The translations under genes were made by a program, and so were the position numbers. Of a stretch of DNA of 48,377 nucleotides, positions 7,430-15,640 are shown one piece after another. A model generated the notes under the pieces. That model worked only from the letters and a program-made list of their open reading frames with translations. It was not told the DNA's origin and searched no databases. Source of the stretch: Bacillota bacterium (GTDB taxonomy: Bacteria; Bacillota; Clostridia; DSM-8532); assembly GCA_023459915.1 (NCBI GenBank), contig JAEWSN010000165.1, forward strand, positions 1 through 48,377. The letters are read 5' to 3'. How positions within the stretch are numbered: the first letter of the stretch is position 1; the number at the start of each line of letters is the position of its first letter.

Positions 7430-9382
7430 CTATTCTCCAATCACATACTCGACAGGGGTTGTCTCCATCACGAGGTCCAACTGAACACCGTTTTCATCCA
7501 GCAAATAGAGGCCCGGACGTTCGGGGTTCACATAGGTGCAGTAGATGAAGCTGTCCTTGACATACAGGCTGCCGACAGCCTCATTCGTAATCTGCTCCTG
7601 GCGGTTCCCATCTGTTCGATAAAGCCTGTTTCCATCCTGGCTGTTGATGAAATACAGGACATCATTGATTGCGCCCATATTCGGGATGCCGTTGATTGGG
7701 TTGGCCAGGCTGCTTGTAAAGACAAGCGGTCCCTGCACCATTTTTTCCAAATCCGAACCATCATGCTTCATGCGGTATGCCGAACCGGCATCGCCATGGT
7801 CGATGAAATACAAATATGCCCCGAACTTGACGAGGTGACCGGAAGGCTTGTCACGGATCATGGTCTTGTTGCTTCCGTCCAGATCATACCGCATCAGGGA
7901 TGCGATGTCCGTCCCACTGCTGATGCCGCAATACACATAGTCATCAACCACAAGCTGGCTGATGCCGCCATCGCTCAGGATTGCTTCGTTCTGTCCGTTG
8001 GCGTCCTTCATTGCAAACCGCTCGAAGACATCATCAGAGGCATCATTGTTGTCTTTGCCATAATAGATGATGTCATCGTGCACATCAAACCTTGCGACAT
8101 ATTCGTCTTCCCCCGTGATGTACCGGATCTTCCCATCCTCAAGGACGAACACCCGGTTGTTGGCAAGGCCATACAGCCTGCCGTTGTCTTCGCGCAGCAT
8201 GCCCAGATACTGCGGTTCCTCCAGCAATACGGTCTCCTCACCACTGGCGACGTGGACTTGCACAATGCTTGTCGTGTCATTCTGAAAATCCGTCGTCATG
8301 AAGTACACCTGATGATCAGGCAGACTGATGGCCTCACCCATGTCCGTGCCTGCGTCTGCCGGATTCGCCTCATCCGTGCCTGTGCCTGCAGAATTGTCCT
8401 CGAATGCGGATGACTTCTGTGCAGACGCCGTGGGTACCTGCGCCTTCTCGGAAAACGTCTTCGCATTCTCCGGATTTGCCCGGCCTCCCGTCACCTCTCC
8501 TTCCGCGAAGAACGTCAAGGCAATGAGCAGCAGAAAGGCCGTGACCACCCACAGGACAAGCTGCGGCAGGCAGCCCTTGGCGCGCAACAGGCGTTGGAGA
8601 AGGAACGCGCCGGCAAACAGGCCCAGACAAATACCCCATCCGAGCGGGGTTGCTTCCGCTGCCCAAAGCATCGCCAGCAGCACAAGTCCCAGCAGGATAA
8701 AGCCGATCAGCCCAAACAGGCCAGCCTTCCCGGTCTTTTTGTTCGGGGCGGAAGCATAAAACGGGCCTTGTGGATTGGCGTATTGCGGGTTCCCATATTG
8801 AGGATTGCCGGATGAAGGCATGGGGCCCTGCGGGTTGCCGTACTGCGGATTGCCGTACTGCGGATTGCCGTACTGCGGGTTGCCGTACTGCGGATTGCCA
8901 AATTGCGGCGCCGTTTGCCCGGCGTCCCCAGGCATTGGCGGCGGCACATATCCCACCGGATACATTGCCTTCCGCTTGTCCAGAACGGTCTTGAACTTCC
9001 ACCCATATTGCTTTGCTGTTTCCTTTACCGCTTTGGGGATACTCCCAAGATCAAGGGAATACTCGCAAGCCTTTCCATCCGGCCCATATTGGATGCTTTT
9101 CACCTTTCGAAGCAAGGTTGTTCCACGCTGGAAAGAGGTGCTGCCCCCTCCGCCAAACGACACTCCCTGACCGATCTCGGTTGTTTTTTCATACATGTAC
9201 ACCGTCCGGTCCTGATCATTGGCGAAGAGGAACGCCTCATAGTTGATTCTCTTGCTTCCGGTGCTCCAATTTGCATCGAGGAACTCGCTATGAACAGCAA
9301 AATCCGCACCATTTCCCTGCTCCGCCGCGATACCCATCGCGGCGAATTTCCCGGCAATCCCGGAAAGAATCTGCTGCCTCAT
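7430..9382 (-). CDS. Membrane protein with NPQYG repeats and a DUF5050-like beta-propeller domain
   Basis: 650 residues in four parts. Residues 1-145 form a globular domain of unknown family. Residues 155-210 are a low-complexity linker with five NPQYG units in a row and two more beyond a short break. Residues 222-310 hold three hydrophobic helices. After a Ser/Thr/Ala-rich linker, residues 375-650 carry repeated blades of the type DDIIYYGKDNN / YVYCGISSG / GAYLYFIDHG / DVLYFINSQDG, as in DUF5050 and TolB-like propellers. The propeller probably faces outside. The start is the ATG at 9382 with AGGGGAG just ahead; the frame is open further upstream without a ribosome site. Ligand unknown. Confidence 0.75.
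   Translation of the reverse strand: MRQQILSGIAGKFAAMGIAAEQGNGADFAVHSEFLDANWSTGSKRINYEAFLFANDQDRTVYMYEKTTEIGQGVSFGGGGSTSFQRGTTLLRKVKSIQYGPDGKACEYSLDLGSIPKAVKETAKQYGWKFKTVLDKRKAMYPVGYVPPPMPGDAGQTAPQFGNPQYGNPQYGNPQYGNPQYGNPQGPMPSSGNPQYGNPQYANPQGPFYASAPNKKTGKAGLFGLIGFILLGLVLLAMLWAAEATPLGWGICLGLFAGAFLLQRLLRAKGCLPQLVLWVVTAFLLLIALTFFAEGEVTGGRANPENAKTFSEKAQVPTASAQKSSAFEDNSAGTGTDEANPADAGTDMGEAISLPDHQVYFMTTDFQNDTTSIVQVHVASGEETVLLEEPQYLGMLREDNGRLYGLANNRVFVLEDGKIRYITGEDEYVARFDVHDDIIYYGKDNNDASDDVFERFAMKDANGQNEAILSDGGISQLVVDDYVYCGISSGTDIASLMRYDLDGSNKTMIRDKPSGHLVKFGAYLYFIDHGDAGSAYRMKHDGSDLEKMVQGPLVFTSSLANPINGIPNMGAINDVLYFINSQDGNRLYRTDGNRQEQITNEAVGSLYVKDSFIYCTYVNPERPGLYLLDENGVQLDLVMETTPVEYVIGE
8831..8905. 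repeat. 15-bp coding tandem repeat (NPQYG)
   Basis: Five head-to-tail 15-bp units on the pattern CGGrTTGCCGTACTG encode the NPQYG units of the membrane protein on the minus strand. The last unit has three changes. The period keeps the frame, so copy number can vary without breaking the gene. Confidence 0.85.
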
Positions 9383-9503
9383 ACGCTCTCCCCTGTTCTG
9401 CGCTTGACGCGCGGCACTCTCTGGGATAAAGGACGCGAAGACCATACGTTTCCGATTGAATTTACCCACTTCCAGCATGGTTCGCACACAGGCCAACCAT
9501 GAT

Positions 9504-12500
9504 TCACATCCGTTCCAGCACAAGCTCCGGGAAAACCACCAGAATTTCCTTGCCCGTCACACCCTTTGAATCATGGAGATTTCCCATGCCGTTGTCCGCC
9601 GGCTCCTCCATCCACCAATACAGCACGTGGTTCACACGCGCCCGGACGGGTCGATACCCCTTATCCCGCCAGACAGTCAAATCAGCCAACCCTTTCCTGG
9701 AAAAACGCAGAATCCGGTGCCCCGCCATGTCCAAACAACCCTCCGCATCCACCTGCAGGGATTCGCCGCCAATCAGATTCCGAATATGCGGCTGCACCTG
9801 GGCGAAGTACCCAAGATGTACATCCTTGTAGAACAGTTGCACCAGCAATCGGTTCGGGGCGGCATACATCCACCGGTCCGCTTGCGCCACAAAACCTTTC
9901 AGTTGACCTGTTTCCGAACCATTTGCGTACCCGCTGCCGGCATTCATCCTTTCAGCGTGATTCCCACCGGCGCTGTTCCCGCCGGCGCTGTTCCCGCCGG
10001 CATTCGTCCCGCCCGTTCCTCTCCTTTCCCGGAACAACAATGTTTCCGCCAGCTCATATCCGGCGTGGATGGTCAGCGATTCCCTGGCGCGGGTCATGGC
10101 CACATACAGGACCCGCCTGGACGCCTCGTCCGTCAGCTTGAAATGCCCGAGCGCCAACACCACATGGTCGAACTCGCGGCCCTTGGCCTTGTGCATGGTG
10201 GCCACGAACACAGCCGCCGAATCCGTCTGCAGAAAATCCTCCTCCCGTGACTCGCGGAGAAACACGCGCCAGTCGGACACAAACCGCCGCTTGCCGCTCT
10301 GCTCCTCGAACACCTGCAACAACCGCTGTACCATTGACAGATGGCGACTTGCGGCAAATGTCCTCTCGAGCGCCCGCTTGGCATCCGCCCAGGCTTCATC
10401 GGCTATCATCACGCTGTCCGGTGACAAATGGAGCGCCTCCTCAAAGAATCGGATTTCCCGCAGGTTCCACATATCATAGGTTTCCATGCTCTGCAACAGG
10501 CTGGCCCTGATGCCGGCGCGCTGGAACAGCCCCACCAGCTGCAACGCCTCGTCGTTGCGCGCGGTCAGCACACCCACGGTTCCCCGCAACGGCTGCCGGA
10601 AAGTGGCGGATGGCGCATCTGCAGTCGCTTCTTCGTCCCAAGCCCCGGCGCTGTCCGCAATCGCCCGATAGGATGTGCCATGCTCCGCCGCATGGGAGAG
10701 TGATGCACCATACGCCGCCGCATGCGCAGGAGCAGCGCCATGCGCCACCTCATGGGAATGGCGGGCGCTGGATTTTTCACCAATGCCATCCCCGATCATT
10801 CGGAACCCCTCCACGTCCGCCACGCCGGCCAGCGCAGCCAGCGTTTTGGCCGCAACCGGCACCAGCAGTTCCTGTGCCTCGTAGCGGATCAGGCGGATGG
10901 CGCCGGGCTCCTTCGACACGGCCCCGATGGGGGTGTGCTTCATGCGATCCTTCAGGGTGGCCGCCATGGCGTTGGCATAGGCCACCAGGCTCTGCCGGCT
11001 GCGATAGTTCTCCACGAGTTCATGCATCACCGCGCCTTCCCGGTTCATCAGCGCCTTGAGATGGCGGGAGTCCGAACCACGGAAGGCGTAAATGTTCTGG
11101 TCGTCATCGCCCACCGCGATGGTGCGCAGACCGTCGTTTTTCTCCAGCAGCACATCAACCAGCGCGGCCTCGTGGGCGTCCATGTCCTGTGCCTCATCAA
11201 TGACCAGGACGGTCTTCGTGATGCGCGCCAGGTCCACCTCGCCGCTGCGAATGGCTTCCACTGCCTGTTTCACAACTTCCTGCGATTTCTCGAGATTCCC
11301 CATGCGCCCAAGCAGGTCAAAGCAGTAGGCATGGAATGTCTGCACCGTCACATAACGGGCGGGCTCCCCAATCAGTGCCAGCAGCCGCTTGCGGAATTCC
11401 GAGGCGGCCGCGCGCGAGAAGGTGACCATCAGCAGCTGCTCGCTGCGCACGTTCTCCATCAGCAGCAGCGAGGCCAGCTTGTGGACCAGCGTGCGTGTCT
11501 TTCCGCTCCCGGGTCCGGCCGCCACCACGATGTTCGGGGCATCCTGATCCTGAATGATGGCCAGCTGAGACACGGACAGCTCCCCGAAAATTCGCCGGAA
11601 CATACGCGGGGAAAGCGATCGGTGAATCTCCTCGCCCATCGCGCCCGGGAAATATTTCTTGCGGAACACGCTGTACTCCAGGCTGAAATAATCCTCCACA
11701 AACTGCACCGCGGAAGCGTAGTTCTCCAGCATGCGCCGGGCGTACTCACCCACGATGTGGATCATCTCCATCTTCTGTTCGTAGTGCTGCTCCAGCGACC
11801 GATAATCCTCCTGCTTGTAGCGCACGCGGTTGTCCATCACCAACCGGTCCACACAAATGGCGTTGTAGGTCACCAGGAATCCGCCCTCCAGCCGCAGGGC
11901 GCCAATTCGGCCCAAATGGAACAGGGAATCCTCCACATCCGCCGTTTCGGCCGGGTCCCGCCCCAGCTGGCGCTCGGCGTTGTATGCGTCCTTGAGCGAC
12001 AGGACGGAGAAGGTCAGCGTTTTGTTGCGTTCCGGATTTTCCTTCTCCAGCTGTCGCAAAATGAATTGGCCGATATCCACCCGCCGCTCCAGTTGTTGGC
12101 GCATCTCCCCACGGTCGCTCAAAAACCGGATGTGCAAAAGATTCGGGGACGAGCGCACCACTTCCCGCCTCACCCATTTTTTGACGCTCCAGTAATTGAG
12201 CACTGTGCGCATCCGCTCGGATGGCTGTTTGATCCCGGCCTGTTCCGCCAGCTCGTTGAGCTCCTTGCGGTTCACCACGGTATCCGCCTCCGGCAGGGTG
12301 TCCAGCAGGAACAGCTCCAACTGCCGGAACTCGTTGAGCAGCCGCAGGGATCGGGCTGCCGTGCCGGTTTCGTCCAGATAGGCCGTGAGATCCTTCGCGT
12401 CGGCGAGCACCTTCGCCTCCCGCAACAGCGTGACAACACGAATCACTTCGGCCTTGTCGAGCCCCAGATCCTCGGCGATATAGTCCACGCGCGCCTCCGG

Positions 12501-14804
12501 AGTATCCGAAGAGGCTGCCCGCTGCCGGCTGCGGCTGGCCACCAGCTTGTTGAGGATGCGGATGGCGGTTTCGCGGTCCTTTTCGCCAAACAGCGGGGAG
12601 GACCGCACCTTCTCACCGGCCTCCCGCGCGTTGTGTGCCAGGATGCTGTCGGCATAGATGTGCGGCATGTTCTGCCCGCGGCGCAGATATCCCGCCACCT
12701 CGAGGGCCGCGATGGCCGTGGTGACGCGGGTTTCCACATCCGTCAGGGCCTCGTCCCAGCCGGCGCTGCGGGCAATTTCCAGCGCCGATGCGGACAACCG
12801 GCTCCGAAAGCGCGTGGCCTCCTTTACCGCGCGCCACACCTGCTGGATTTCCGCCATGTGCAGCTTTGAGCGGTTCAGCTGCACAAAGTGCTTGTTGAGA
12901 TCCTCATCCTGGAACAGCACATGACAATCGGCGTCCAGCGACGGATCACGTCCCGCGCGGCCGGCTTCCTGCACATAGTTCTCGAGCGAGTCCGAGATGT
13001 CGTAGTGCACCACCAGGCCCACGTCCTTCTTGTCCACGCCCATGCCGAACGCGGAGGTGGCCACCATGATTCCCGCTTCGCCGCGGATGAATGCGTCCTG
13101 GTTGGCGGTTTTCTCCTGACGATCCATCTTCCCGTGGTAGGGAAGGGCCGGGAAGCCGTCCTTTGTCAGCCGCGCCGCCAGCTCCTCTGTGGCCTTGGTG
13201 CGCGCCACATAGATGATGGTGGGACACGCGTGCGTTTCCAGCAGGCCGCGCAGCACCTCGAGTTTTTCCCCGTCGCCGCTTTCCGTGACATGGTAATGCA
13301 GGTTCTTGCGCGCGGATCCGGCAGAGAACACCTCGAGCTCCAGCCCCAGCTTCTCCAGGAAATGACGCCTGATGTCGTCGATGACATTGGGCTTGGCCGT
13401 CGCGGTAAAGCAGGATACCGGCAGAATGGTTTCCAACTGTTTCTTTTCGCACAAGTCGCGGATGAAGTCCGCGATGTGCAGGTAGTCCACCCGGAAATCC
13501 TGTCCCCAGGCGGAAAAGCAGTGGGCCTCGTCGATGACGAAGCGGGTGATGCGGCGCTGGAGCAGCAGCCGCTCGATGGTTTTGGAACGGAGCGATTCCG
13601 GAGACAGGTACAGAATGGCAGCCTCCCCTGTCTCCACGCGATAAACGGCTTCGGCGCGTTCGAGCGGATCCAGCAGCCCGTTGAGGGCAATGGCCTCCGT
13701 GATGTCCATGCGCTCCAGATTGTCCACCTGATCCTTCATCAGGGACACCAACGGTGAAAGCACCACGGTGAGACCCTTTTCCACCTTCCCGGCCAGCAGG
13801 GCCGGCACCTGGAAGGTGATGGATTTGCCGCCGCCGGTGGGGAAAACCGCCAGCAGCGACTTGCCGGCGATGGCCGCCTCCACGGCCTGCTCCTGCAGCG
13901 GCACGCCGTCAAATTCCCTGTAGGCGTCAAATCCGAAGAAACGCTTCAGCGCCTTGCGGGCATCCAGCTGTTCCAGGCAGTAGGGGCAGCCCTGCGCGCA
14001 CGGGCTGCCACGCAGGGCATGCATCATCCGGTCGGTCTCCGGGAAAGCGTGCAAAATCCAAGGCGGCGTGAGGGAGCGTTCATCGTGGGCGTGCAGCAGC
14101 GCCAGGCAGTATGCGAGCGCGACGGGGTATTCCCGCAGAAAATCCTCCACCGGCGCATGCTCACAAAAGCGGCCGCGGAAGAAGGAGCGCAGCAGGGCTT
14201 CGGGGTCACGGGCGGAGAAATCGGAGAACTGGTCTGTGGCGCCTGGAAACGTTGGCGCGATGGAACACGTTGCGGCGGATGCGGTCGCGCGCGTGGCGGC
14301 ATGCGTACTGTCCGCATTCGTCCCGGCCGACTGAGCGGTTCCCCGGATGGCGCGGAAAAAGCCCGCAAATCCGGGCTGATCACCCAACAATGCTTCATAC
14401 AGGAACCGCAGCGGTTCGGGCAAATTCCGGAACGCCGCCACCTCATCCAGAAACAGGCGCATTGCCTTTTTGGCATCGGAGAGCGGATTGTTCCACTCTT
14501 CGCTGACCAGCTTGTCGTCCTTCACCAGCGCATGGTAGGGATGCTTGGGGAACAGCAGGGCCGACAAGTACAGCGTGTCGATGGTGCGGGCCGGCGCCAC
14601 CTCGCCCAGCAGCGGGGTGAGGCAGACCAAATCGTGGGCGATGAGATTGTGGCCGCACAAGAAATCACAGCCAGTCGTAAAATCACGGAACCGGCTGGGG
14701 GAAGCGGTATGCAGCTCACGGCCATCCAGGGTCACCGCGCCAAAATCCATGATGCGGTGGCTCTTTTCAGACACCTCCGTATCCAGAAACAGAATCCCGT
14801 CCAC
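9504..14804 (-). CDS. Fused DEDDh exonuclease - RecQ helicase - UvrD/Rep helicase
   Basis: 1766 residues. At the N-terminus LFLDTE (motif I), CGHNLIAHDL (motif II) and NNPLSDA near 105 mark a DnaQ-type 3'-5' exonuclease. A cysteine cluster, CAQGCPYC (about 269), precedes a RecQ core: FPTGGGKSITFQ (about 318), IDEAHCFSAWGQDFR (about 428) and FGMGVDKKDV...EAGRAGRD (to about 630). A UvrD/Rep core follows: AAGPGSGKTRTL (about 1100), VIDEAQDMD, VGDDDQNIYAFRGSD and HKAKGREFDHVVLAL...LYVAMTRARESL (about 1540-1580). A GGNSA-type repeat lies near the C-terminus. All motor motifs are intact. The protein could unwind and trim DNA ends in repair or restart. The start is GTG (14802-14804) with GGGAG upstream. 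Confidence 0.93.
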   Translation of the reverse strand: MDGILFLDTEVSEKSHRIMDFGAVTLDGRELHTASPSRFRDFTTGCDFLCGHNLIAHDLVCLTPLLGEVAPARTIDTLYLSALLFPKHPYHALVKDDKLVSEEWNNPLSDAKKAMRLFLDEVAAFRNLPEPLRFLYEALLGDQPGFAGFFRAIRGTAQSAGTNADSTHAATRATASAATCSIAPTFPGATDQFSDFSARDPEALLRSFFRGRFCEHAPVEDFLREYPVALAYCLALLHAHDERSLTPPWILHAFPETDRMMHALRGSPCAQGCPYCLEQLDARKALKRFFGFDAYREFDGVPLQEQAVEAAIAGKSLLAVFPTGGGKSITFQVPALLAGKVEKGLTVVLSPLVSLMKDQVDNLERMDITEAIALNGLLDPLERAEAVYRVETGEAAILYLSPESLRSKTIERLLLQRRITRFVIDEAHCFSAWGQDFRVDYLHIADFIRDLCEKKQLETILPVSCFTATAKPNVIDDIRRHFLEKLGLELEVFSAGSARKNLHYHVTESGDGEKLEVLRGLLETHACPTIIYVARTKATEELAARLTKDGFPALPYHGKMDRQEKTANQDAFIRGEAGIMVATSAFGMGVDKKDVGLVVHYDISDSLENYVQEAGRAGRDPSLDADCHVLFQDEDLNKHFVQLNRSKLHMAEIQQVWRAVKEATRFRSRLSASALEIARSAGWDEALTDVETRVTTAIAALEVAGYLRRGQNMPHIYADSILAHNAREAGEKVRSSPLFGEKDRETAIRILNKLVASRSRQRAASSDTPEARVDYIAEDLGLDKAEVIRVVTLLREAKVLADAKDLTAYLDETGTAARSLRLLNEFRQLELFLLDTLPEADTVVNRKELNELAEQAGIKQPSERMRTVLNYWSVKKWVRREVVRSSPNLLHIRFLSDRGEMRQQLERRVDIGQFILRQLEKENPERNKTLTFSVLSLKDAYNAERQLGRDPAETADVEDSLFHLGRIGALRLEGGFLVTYNAICVDRLVMDNRVRYKQEDYRSLEQHYEQKMEMIHIVGEYARRMLENYASAVQFVEDYFSLEYSVFRKKYFPGAMGEEIHRSLSPRMFRRIFGELSVSQLAIIQDQDAPNIVVAAGPGSGKTRTLVHKLASLLLMENVRSEQLLMVTFSRAAASEFRKRLLALIGEPARYVTVQTFHAYCFDLLGRMGNLEKSQEVVKQAVEAIRSGEVDLARITKTVLVIDEAQDMDAHEAALVDVLLEKNDGLRTIAVGDDDQNIYAFRGSDSRHLKALMNREGAVMHELVENYRSRQSLVAYANAMAATLKDRMKHTPIGAVSKEPGAIRLIRYEAQELLVPVAAKTLAALAGVADVEGFRMIGDGIGEKSSARHSHEVAHGAAPAHAAAYGASLSHAAEHGTSYRAIADSAGAWDEEATADAPSATFRQPLRGTVGVLTARNDEALQLVGLFQRAGIRASLLQSMETYDMWNLREIRFFEEALHLSPDSVMIADEAWADAKRALERTFAASRHLSMVQRLLQVFEEQSGKRRFVSDWRVFLRESREEDFLQTDSAAVFVATMHKAKGREFDHVVLALGHFKLTDEASRRVLYVAMTRARESLTIHAGYELAETLLFRERRGTGGTNAGGNSAGGNSAGGNHAERMNAGSGYANGSETGQLKGFVAQADRWMYAAPNRLLVQLFYKDVHLGYFAQVQPHIRNLIGGESLQVDAEGCLDMAGHRILRFSRKGLADLTVWRDKGYRPVRARVNHVLYWWMEEPADNGMGNLHDSKGVTGKEILVVFPELVLERM

Positions 14805-14825
14805 AAAATCTCTCCCGAGGGCAGC

Positions 14826-14838
14826 GGGGTTTGACCCC
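14826..14838. repeat. Dispersed palindrome, variant copy
   Basis: GGGGTTTGACCCC, one base from the window-wide motif GGGGTCTGACCCC. It lies 21 bp upstream of the helicase GTG. Confidence 0.6.
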
Positions 14839-14995
14839 GTCCAACGCGCTTACCAACAGTATACCCGTGTGAAAGGCAAATGGCGAACCATTCTCGGGAA
14901 CGGTACGGGTGGAGATACGATGAATTCCCCCTAAGTGGAGCGGTGCTTGCAAAAACAGAACAAGGACAGGATATACTACAAGTACTGATACTATT

Positions 14996-15058
14996 ACTCC
15001 GGCCGTTGAATACCTAAAACAATTTCATCCTGAATCATTCTCTTACAACGGCCGGAGT
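14996..15058. repeat. 13-bp perfect inverted repeat with 37-bp spacer
   Basis: ACTCCGGCCGTTG at 14996-15008 and its exact complement CAACGGCCGGAGT at 15046-15058 flank an AT-rich spacer. No T-tract follows on either strand. It lies in the gene-poor stretch 14805-15141, where no gene is visible, ahead of a broken reading frame at 15142. It could be an operator, an attenuator or the ends of a small mobile element. Confidence 0.55.
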
Positions 15059-15141
15059 TATGACCGTTTCGGATATTTTACCGCCACCGCAATAATTGAT
15101 ATCAATTTATATCAATGCAGAAAGCACGAAAGGAAACGTCA

Positions 15142-15296
15142 ATGAAGTTCGATGAACTCGCTCAAATGCTTAACGACAAGCATTTCTACCAGCTGAAAAA
15201 ATGCGTCACAAGTATTCGCCGGCGCGTGTCGATGAAATGATTGAGGCGCTCAAGGTCATGGGCTTCGCGAAGACAAGCCTGTTCATCGGGGTCTGA
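15142..15296 (+). pseudogene. Broken 5' end of an unidentified gene
   Basis: An ATG at 15142 with AAAGGA about eight bases ahead opens a 32-residue frame (MKFDELAQMLNDKHFYQLKK...) that soon stops at 15240. A second frame from the ATG at 15201 continues with plausible coding sequence (PARVDEMIEALKVMGFAKTS) and ends at the TGA inside the dispersed palindrome at 15288-15300. The two together look like one gene start damaged by a frameshift and then cut off. I do not recognise the family. Confidence 0.4.
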
Positions 15297-15300
15297 CCCC
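15288..15300. repeat. Dispersed palindrome, exact copy, at a junction of two remnants
   Basis: GGGGTCTGACCCC lies exactly between the broken gene start (15142-15296) and the Fic fragment (from 15308). Its TGA is the stop of the upstream frame. Confidence 0.85.
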
Positions 15301-15307
15301 ATCCCGG

Positions 15308-15640
15308 TTGCCAGCATATATGGAAGCATTCATCCAATTTGCCAATCAGGAGGACGACATCCCGGAATTGACGAAAGCCTGCATGCTTCATTTTCAACTG
15401 GCCTATTTGCATCCCTGGTTCGATGGAAACGGGAGAACGGCCCGTCTTCTTCATATGTGGTATCTGGTAAAGAACGGTTTTCCGAGCACCCTCCACCACA
15501 CTTTTTCCAGGTACATTATGCTATCCAGGAAGGCTTACTATCAAGCCTTTGTGGATATCAGGGACAATCTTGCCGTCAGCGGGATACTGGACATGACACC
15601 GTTCATCCGCTATTTCCGGGAACATCTGCGTCGGCTGAAA
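15308..15640 (+). pseudogene. Fic-domain protein fragment
   Basis: The frame encodes the core of a Fic (AMP transferase) domain: HFQLAYLHPWFDGNGRTARL matches the catalytic HPFx(D/E)GNGRxxR loop, preceded by the usual helix and followed by DMTPFIRYFREHL, typical of the next helix. There is no N-terminal half: the homology begins abruptly just after the dispersed palindrome at 15288-15300, and there is no start codon or ribosome site. Past about 15640 the frame runs antisense into the GH2 gene and the homology ends. Full-length relatives have 250-380 residues. I treat it as a remnant that converges with, and overlaps, the GH2 3' end. Confidence 0.7.

Noticed and set aside
10722..12869. Long plus-strand frame (715 codons) antisense to the fusion helicase
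   Set aside because: It is the mirror of a GC-rich coding gene with intact motifs on the minus strand; the translated product is low in hydrophobic pattern and shows no domain.
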